A DNA stretch of 64,000 nucleotides. Origin: Thermincola carboxydiphila. Its GTDB lineage: Bacteria > Bacillota > Thermincolia > Thermincolales > UBA2595. The position numbers and the translations under genes are program-made. Under the pieces are notes generated by a model. That model was given only the letters and a program-made list of their open reading frames with translations, did no database searches and was not told the origin of the DNA. Position 1 is the first letter of the stretch, and each line of letters starts with the position of its first letter. Positions 59,496-64,000 of this stretch are shown in pieces. The stretch spans positions 59,493-123,492 of the forward strand of contig JAENYP010000005.1 of NCBI GenBank assembly GCA_016841725.1, given 5' to 3'.

Positions 59496-60164
59496 TTATT
59501 CTATATAAGGAACCGGGTCGCTATACCCGGCTTCCCTGAACCCCCGTAGTCTTAACAGGCAGCTGTCACAGGAACCGCATGCCTTTTCTCCGCCCCGATA
59601 GCAGCTTGTAGTCATGTCCAGCGGGGCTCCGTTGGCCATCCCCAGTTTAATAATTTCCCCCTTGGACAGATTGATTAAGGGAGTTTCAACCTTAATTGTC
59701 TTCTGATCCTGTGCTGCGGCCCTGGTAGAGTAATCAGCCAACTGCTGGAACCTTTCGATAAACTCCGGGCGGCAGTCGGGATAACCTGAATAATCCACCG
59801 CATTAACCCCTATATATATCTTTCCCGCATCAAGGACCTCAGCATACCCCAGAGCATAACTCAGAAATATCAGATTCCGCGCCGGAACATAAGTAACCGG
59901 AATATCTTCCCTGGTATCGTCACCGTCAGGAACATCGATATCAGCCGTTAAAGCGCTGCCCCCGATAGCGCCCATATTTGTCGAAATAATCAGGTGCCTG
60001 GTAACACCGTAATATTCCGCTACCCTCTTGGCACATTCTGTTTCCCGGTCATGCCTCTGGCCATACGCAAAACTGATGGGATATATTTCATATCCCTCTT
60101 TTGCGGCCACACTCATACAGACAGTTGAATCCAGTCCCCCTGAAAGCAGGACAACAGCTTTCAT
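59496..60164 (-). CDS. queC: 7-cyano-7-deazaguanine synthase
   Basis: 222 residues. PP-loop VVLLSGGLDSTVCMSVA and C-terminal zinc site SCYRGGEKACGSCDSC identify QueC, which makes preQ0 for queuosine in tRNA. ATG 60164 (AGGGGGA eight bases upstream) replaces the longer frame that starts inside queD. Confidence 0.95.
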   Translation of the reverse strand: MKAVVLLSGGLDSTVCMSVAAKEGYEIYPISFAYGQRHDRETECAKRVAEYYGVTRHLIISTNMGAIGGSALTADIDVPDGDDTREDIPVTYVPARNLIFLSYALGYAEVLDAGKIYIGVNAVDYSGYPDCRPEFIERFQQLADYSTRAAAQDQKTIKVETPLINLSKGEIIKLGMANGAPLDMTTSCYRGGEKACGSCDSCLLRLRGFREAGYSDPVPYIE

Positions 60165-60177
60165 AATTAAAGTCCCC

Positions 60178-60558
60178 CTAAATGTCGTAATATGCTGCAG
60201 AAGCGTTTTCGGATTCCCAGACAGTAACCCTGGCAATGTTCACCTGACCTTGAGTACCGGCCTGCAGCCTGGCTTTCATTTCATCAAAAATCATTTTGGC
60301 AATATTCTCAGCAGTAGGGTTAAGCCGGTCAAAAGGGGGCACGTCATTTATCAGCTTGTGATCAAATATTTCCGTAACCTCTTTAAGGAGCTGCTTGACA
60401 TCCATAAAATCCACCAGGATGCCCAGGTCATTCAACTCGGAACCCGTAAGCCTTATGGCTACCTTCCAGCGGTGTCCGTGGATGTTGGCACACTTACCGG
60501 GGTAACCGCGCAGAAAATGAGCTGCATCAAAATGGCTTACTGCAGATATTTCATACAA
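60178..60558 (-). CDS. queD: 6-carboxy-5,6,7,8-tetrahydropterin synthase
   Basis: 126 residues. HFDAAHFL and the zinc-binding NIHGHRWKV histidines, plus the catalytic Cys in GKCANIHGH and Glu in WESENASA, identify QueD, the first deazaguanine-specific step before QueE and QueC. TTG 60558 follows AAGGTGGG. A promoter lies about 70 bases upstream. queE is not in the window. Confidence 0.93.
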   Translation of the reverse strand: MYEISAVSHFDAAHFLRGYPGKCANIHGHRWKVAIRLTGSELNDLGILVDFMDVKQLLKEVTEIFDHKLINDVPPFDRLNPTAENIAKMIFDEMKARLQAGTQGQVNIARVTVWESENASAAYYDI

Positions 60559-60619
60559 AAATATCCCACCTTCCCTATATCAAACATATATGAATATATT
60601 ATCATAACAATGTATGATT

Positions 60620-60648
60620 GTAATAGTTATAAAAATTCATTATGTCAA
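60620..60648 (-). promoter_or_regulatory. Promoter for queDC
   Basis: On the minus strand TTGACA (60643-60648) and TATTAC (60620-60625) are 17 bases apart, followed by an AT-rich leader. No clear preQ1 aptamer was recognised. Confidence 0.6.
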
Positions 60649-60664
60649 AGAAATACCCCTGCAT

Positions 60665-60718
60665 CAAAAGAGGCTGCCCTGTAATGAACTGACAGTTCAC
60701 TAATTCAGGACAGCCTCT
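60665..60718 (-). terminator. Terminator after moaD-like gene
   Basis: On the minus strand AGAGGCTGTCCTG pairs with CAGGGCAGCCTCT with an inner GAACTGTCAGTTC hairpin, followed by TTTTG. Confidence 0.8.
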
Positions 60719-60727
60719 GTATGGCTT

Positions 60728-60973
60728 TTAACCTCCGCCGACAGGAGGGAAAATACCCACCCTGTCTTTGTTTTTCAGTACCCAGTCATCGGGTCTGGAC
60801 ACCCCGTTTATCAGGCTGATCAGGGAAGTTTTCCGATCAAGACCAAGCATTCCGTGAAGTTCCCTGACTGTAATTTCATCCGGTGCATCCAGGTAAAATT
60901 CCTGTTTCCCGAAACAGGGGAGTTCCTGATTATTGCATTTTAGTCCGGTGAACAGCCTTATTTCCAGTTCCAC
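60728..60973 (-). CDS. MoaD/ThiS-like sulfur carrier
   Basis: 81 residues of the ubiquitin-like fold ending in PPVGGG, the C-terminal Gly-Gly that is adenylated and thiocarboxylated. GTG 60973 follows GGAGGTG. It lies 32 bases after the AOR gene, suggesting service to the tungsten/molybdenum pterin of that enzyme. Confidence 0.9.
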   Translation of the reverse strand: MELEIRLFTGLKCNNQELPCFGKQEFYLDAPDEITVRELHGMLGLDRKTSLISLINGVSRPDDWVLKNKDRVGIFPPVGGG

Positions 60974-61004
60974 GGGTACACCTCCAGGTTAATTAACAGT
61001 TCTG

Positions 61005-62729
61005 TTAGAAGTTCCAGAATGAGTCAATTTCTTCATCTGTAAAGTCCCAAATAGCATCATGGGGCGGGCAGGTTTCCCTCTTGAAGAATTCAGGCAGGCG
61101 GTCATGTTTGGCTGTAAACCCGGCGCCCTGGTTAAACGCACGTTCGGTCTTAAGTACGGTTTTACCCAGCTCTGTCACGTCATCAGCAGTCATGCTCAGA
61201 CCGTACTGGGCGTTGAGCATATCGATAATTGCCTGGAAGGCCTCGGCATTATCAAGGATACAGAAGGCCACAAACAGGCACAGGCCGGTACTGTCAACAG
61301 CAGCGGTAGCGATCTGCAGGTTTCGCGACAGATCGATGTTACCTTCTTTGACCAGGGGATTAATGTCCCCGCCGACCTTCAGAATATTGGTTGCCACCGA
61401 ATAACCCGCGGTATGGTCTGCACCCATGGTAGTAGTTGCATAGGTAATACCTATTCCCTTAACTGCTCTGGGATCATATGCAGGAATCGCCTGTCCCTTG
61501 ACAGCAGGCACTCTGGTTACCCCAAAGGCTTTACCGGTAAACTCAGCGCCATTTCCCAAAATCCTTCCCAGATAAGTTCCCTTTTCAATTTCACCCAACA
61601 GGTTCAGCATCCCCTGTCCGTCTCCAAAGGGAGAAACACCGCCTTCCATGGCCACACCTATGGTGACTGCAGTCTCAATAGTATCTATACCAATATCGTC
61701 ACAAATTCGGTCAGCCTGGGCGATAATATCAAGGTCGTCAATACAGCAGTCTGCGCCAAAGGCCCAGATTGTTTCATATTCAAAACCGGAGGTCACATAA
61801 TTACCGTCCTTATCGTTATAGACCTGGGAGCACCTGATAACACAACCGGGATGGCATGCATGAGTAGGTTTTCCGTTTCTGCTGACAATTATGTCATGCA
61901 TTGTTTCCCCACCGATTTTGTTTGCCCCTTTAAAGCGGCCTGCACTGAAGTTCATTGTCGGAAGACCGCCGGCCTCATTGACTATGTTAACTAAAACATC
62001 GGTACCATATGTCGGCAGTCCCTGCCCGGTAACCGGGTGCTCAGTCAGTCCCTTGGCAAAAACCCTGGCTGCCTCTTTGAACTTCTCGGGGTCAGCCACA
62101 GATACCCCGGGAGCATCTGTATCATCGATAGTAATATATTTAATTTTTTTGGAGCCCATAACCGCTCCCAGACCGCCGCGTCCCGCACTGCGCAGGCCGC
62201 CGTCGGGGTCCTTGACAGAAATGTTGGCTGACAGCATCTTGCGTTCCCCGGCCTGGCCAATTGTCATTACACCGATTTTTTCGTTGAATTTTTCGTTCAG
62301 TTTCTTGACAACTTCATAGTTGCCCTTTCCGACAAGGACTTGGTCCTCCTCAAGCTTAACCCCGTTTTTATCCACATGAAGGCAGTAAAAACCATCCCCC
62401 TGGGGCTGGCCTTCAATAACAATCGCCTTTACTCCCAGCCTGGCCAGTTTCTGGGATGCCGTACCACCAACGTTGCTCTCCTTGATAGTCCCGGTAAGGG
62501 GGCTTTTCGCTCCTACCGACATCCTCCCAGAGCTTGGAGCAGTCGTCCCTGACAGGAGTCCAGGGGCAAATACCAGTTTATTATTGGGCCCCAGCGCATG
62601 GCAGGTAGGCTCAACCTCTTTGGCAACTATAGCCGATGTCAGAGCTCTTCCCCCAAAGCCCTGCAACTCCTGAGGAACATCCTCAGCAGTAACCGTCTGG
62701 TTTGTCATGTTGACACGGAAAATTTTCAT
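61005..62729 (-). CDS. aor: Tungsten-type aldehyde:ferredoxin oxidoreductase
   Basis: 574 residues. N-terminal domain GFGGRALTSAIVAKEV and SGRMSVGAKSPLTG bind the bis-pterin cofactor. The 4Fe-4S site is HACHPGCVIRC plus a later Cys (DSTGLCLFVAF). Such enzymes oxidise aldehydes to acids with ferredoxin, or run in reverse. The length is slightly below the usual 600. ATG 62729 follows GGAGG. A structured leader precedes it. Confidence 0.93.
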   Translation of the reverse strand: MKIFRVNMTNQTVTAEDVPQELQGFGGRALTSAIVAKEVEPTCHALGPNNKLVFAPGLLSGTTAPSSGRMSVGAKSPLTGTIKESNVGGTASQKLARLGVKAIVIEGQPQGDGFYCLHVDKNGVKLEEDQVLVGKGNYEVVKKLNEKFNEKIGVMTIGQAGERKMLSANISVKDPDGGLRSAGRGGLGAVMGSKKIKYITIDDTDAPGVSVADPEKFKEAARVFAKGLTEHPVTGQGLPTYGTDVLVNIVNEAGGLPTMNFSAGRFKGANKIGGETMHDIIVSRNGKPTHACHPGCVIRCSQVYNDKDGNYVTSGFEYETIWAFGADCCIDDLDIIAQADRICDDIGIDTIETAVTIGVAMEGGVSPFGDGQGMLNLLGEIEKGTYLGRILGNGAEFTGKAFGVTRVPAVKGQAIPAYDPRAVKGIGITYATTTMGADHTAGYSVATNILKVGGDINPLVKEGNIDLSRNLQIATAAVDSTGLCLFVAFCILDNAEAFQAIIDMLNAQYGLSMTADDVTELGKTVLKTERAFNQGAGFTAKHDRLPEFFKRETCPPHDAIWDFTDEEIDSFWNF

Positions 62730-62869
62730 TCTATCTACCTCCCTCTTTATTTTACAGGCTCAACTGCCCATCTGTTGCCAGCCGGCAGGACCTAAAAATC
62801 GTTAAAAATCAGCCACTATATACATCATCATGGTAAATATGAAATGCCGGAAAAAGGTCGGAAAGCAGA

Positions 62870-62995
62870 AAAGCAAAGGGAAAGTTAACTCCGAAAAGTT
62901 ACCTTCCTTTGCTCAATGGCAGGCACCGGAATTGCTCCCAATACCCTTTCGTTTACACCGTCCCGTAAGGACGGGATAAATCGGAAGTGTACGTA
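62870..62995 (-). promoter_or_regulatory. Structured leader / possible riboswitch ahead of aor
   Basis: On the minus strand a hairpin TCCCGTCC-TTAC-GGGACGG is followed by AAAGGGTATTGGGAGCAATT and CCGGTGCCTGCCA, then by a strong hairpin (GCAAAGGAAGGTAAC with GTTAACTTTCCCTTTGC) and TTTTCTG. The last looks like an intrinsic terminator about 145 bases before the AOR start. The order aptamer-like fold then terminator fits a riboswitch; a Moco/Tuco sensor would suit the gene, but I cannot assign a class. Confidence 0.45.
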
Positions 62996-63047
62996 TGTGT
63001 AATAGTCATCCAAGGTCATATTACCATTTTTACTAAACAATGTAAAG

Positions 63048-63848
63048 TCATTTTTTGCTGCTAGACACCTCAGCTTTTAAGGCCCCATCAGGAGTAAACA
63101 TTCTCTTGTAGGACAACCCCACCAGCAGGAGACAGCCCAGGGCGACAGCGGCAGCAATCATCAGCATGACAACAATCTGGTATCTTACTGCTTCATGAGG
63201 GTCCGCTCCACTAAGAATCTGTCCTGTCATCATCCCGGGCAGGCTTACCAGTCCAACAACCATGAGGGAATTAATCGTAGGTGTCATTCCTGACCTGACC
63301 GCTTCCCGGACACAGTCCCTGACTGCCTCCCATGGCGTGGCCCCAAATGCCAGCAGACTCTCAATTTCATCCGCCCTGGATCTTACCTCTCCATAGAGCC
63401 GATCAAGGGAAAGGGCTATCCCGTTCATGGAATTTCCCAGAATCATGCCAAACACAGGTATCACTATCCTGGCGGAATACCACGGCTCGGGGTTGATAAT
63501 TATCCGAACAACCACAAACCCCACCAGAACTGTACTGGCCAAAATTGACCAGAATGCAAGGGTCACAGGGTAGTTGGGCACATTGGGGGTCCTTTTTACC
63601 GAGGCCCTGGCGGCAATGAAACACATTACCACAATAAGTCCTGCTATAATCCAAAGGTTGTTTGCCGCAAACACGTATTTCAGGATATACCCGACAAAAG
63701 TCAGCTGGACAAACGTCCTTACGGTCCCCCAGAGCAGTGAATTCAGCAGCCCCAGCCTCAGCAGAGCCGAAATACCCCCGGCAACCAGGACCAGGCTGAC
63801 ACTAAGGGCAAGCTGGACATCAGAAATGGGAATTATGCCATTGTTCAT
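63048..63848 (-). CDS. fetB: FetB-like ABC exporter permease (UPF0014)
   Basis: 266 residues with about seven membrane helices. RTFVQLTFVGYILKYVF and the signature MVVGLVSLPGMMTGQILSG near 210 identify the FetB/YbbM family, which with FetA exports iron or other metals. ATG 63848 overlaps the fetA stop (ATGA). Confidence 0.92.
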   Translation of the reverse strand: MNNGIIPISDVQLALSVSLVLVAGGISALLRLGLLNSLLWGTVRTFVQLTFVGYILKYVFAANNLWIIAGLIVVMCFIAARASVKRTPNVPNYPVTLAFWSILASTVLVGFVVVRIIINPEPWYSARIVIPVFGMILGNSMNGIALSLDRLYGEVRSRADEIESLLAFGATPWEAVRDCVREAVRSGMTPTINSLMVVGLVSLPGMMTGQILSGADPHEAVRYQIVVMLMIAAAVALGCLLLVGLSYKRMFTPDGALKAEVSSSKK

Positions 63849-64000
63849 TTAGAACCACCCTCTTCCACACCGGTTTCCACATAGGAAATCCCAGGAAGCG
63901 CTGCAATATCACCAGCGTGTGAGACTATCACCACACCCCGCCCCGGCTCCTCACAAGCCCACTCACAAACAAGGTCCGTAACAGCGGAAGCAGCTCTTAA
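63845..64000 (-). CDS. fetA: FetA-like ABC ATPase, C-terminal part (cut by window end)
   Basis: The last 51 codons: LRAASAVTDLVCEWACEEPG then RGVVIVSHAGDIAALPGISY. The H-loop (SHAGD) of an ABC ATPase is visible; Walker motifs lie outside the window. The stop overlaps the fetB start. Confidence 0.85.
   Translation of the reverse strand, partial: LRAASAVTDLVCEWACEEPGRGVVIVSHAGDIAALPGISYVETGVEEGGSK

Noticed and set aside
62870-62995. Cobalamin or TPP riboswitch before aor
   Set aside because: No B12 box or THI box consensus could be found; the leader is left unassigned.

Overview
The window reads as a chromosomal segment of an anaerobic, spore-former-type Firmicute of the Clostridia (Peptococcaceae/Thermincola/Desulfotomaculum-like). 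The exact taxon is inference. Pointers are a Phe-type T-box leader beside a TrmH/KtrAB cluster, strong GGAGG ribosome sites with frequent GTG/TTG starts, a tungsten-type aldehyde:ferredoxin oxidoreductase, a NuoEFG-type diaphorase, a ten-haem cytochrome c, FmdE, and a probable selenocysteine protein. Base composition is mixed, roughly half GC, with AT-rich patches around 46.7-47.4 kb and 49.5-56 kb.

Layout. 0-4 kb: palindromic repeat, T-box (specifier UUC) for a pheS that must lie left of the window, a 37-codon YqzL-like gene, TrmH, KtrA, KtrB. 3.9-16 kb: one long minus-strand locus for a Tad/Flp pilus (CpaE, TadA, TadB, TadC, Flp-like pilin, two TadE-like proteins, a DUF5702-like protein, prepilin peptidase) followed by an FHA protein and a Ser/Thr kinase fused to a degenerate ParA-like domain. 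Copies of a palindromic repeat sit at gene ends in this locus. 16-24.5 kb: orphan antitoxin-like gene, transglutaminase lipoprotein, tRNA-Pro, amidohydrolase, a FIST-GAF-GGDEF-HD-GYP signalling protein, rubrerythrin-like protein, and two convergent low-complexity proteins. 24.5-34 kb: defence island with a TnpB remnant, MntA/HepT toxin-antitoxin pair and a complete type II Wadjet (jetABCD) anti-plasmid operon. 34-43 kb: decahaem cytochrome, response regulator with a broken small partner gene, hypothetical genes, NuoGFE-like diaphorase, MarR regulator with a perfect operator palindrome, OFA-family transporter. 43-49.5 kb: rifampin-phosphotransferase-like enzyme, TetR, small hypotheticals, a receiver lacking its phospho-acceptor Asp, a zinc-rich protein, DUF421 membrane protein. 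49.7-56 kb: a decay zone with lipoproteins, an internally deleted copy of an rluA-like gene, a gene split by a decayed IS200/IS605 element, a frameshifted lipoprotein, and a HigBA-like locus with only its antitoxin intact. 56-64 kb: tRNA-Leu, FmdE, PlsC, a thioredoxin-like gene with an in-frame UGA and a well-placed SECIS-like hairpin, QueC/QueD, MoaD-like protein with AOR behind a structured leader, and a FetAB-type ABC exporter cut by the window end.

The most notable items are the selenoprotein candidate at 59137-59469, the palindromic repeat family that begins at stop codons of the pilus/kinase operon, the Wadjet/MntA-HepT island, the kinase with a lysine-less P-loop domain, and the unidentified structured leader ahead of the AOR gene. 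No CRISPR array, rRNA, phage module or replication origin was seen.
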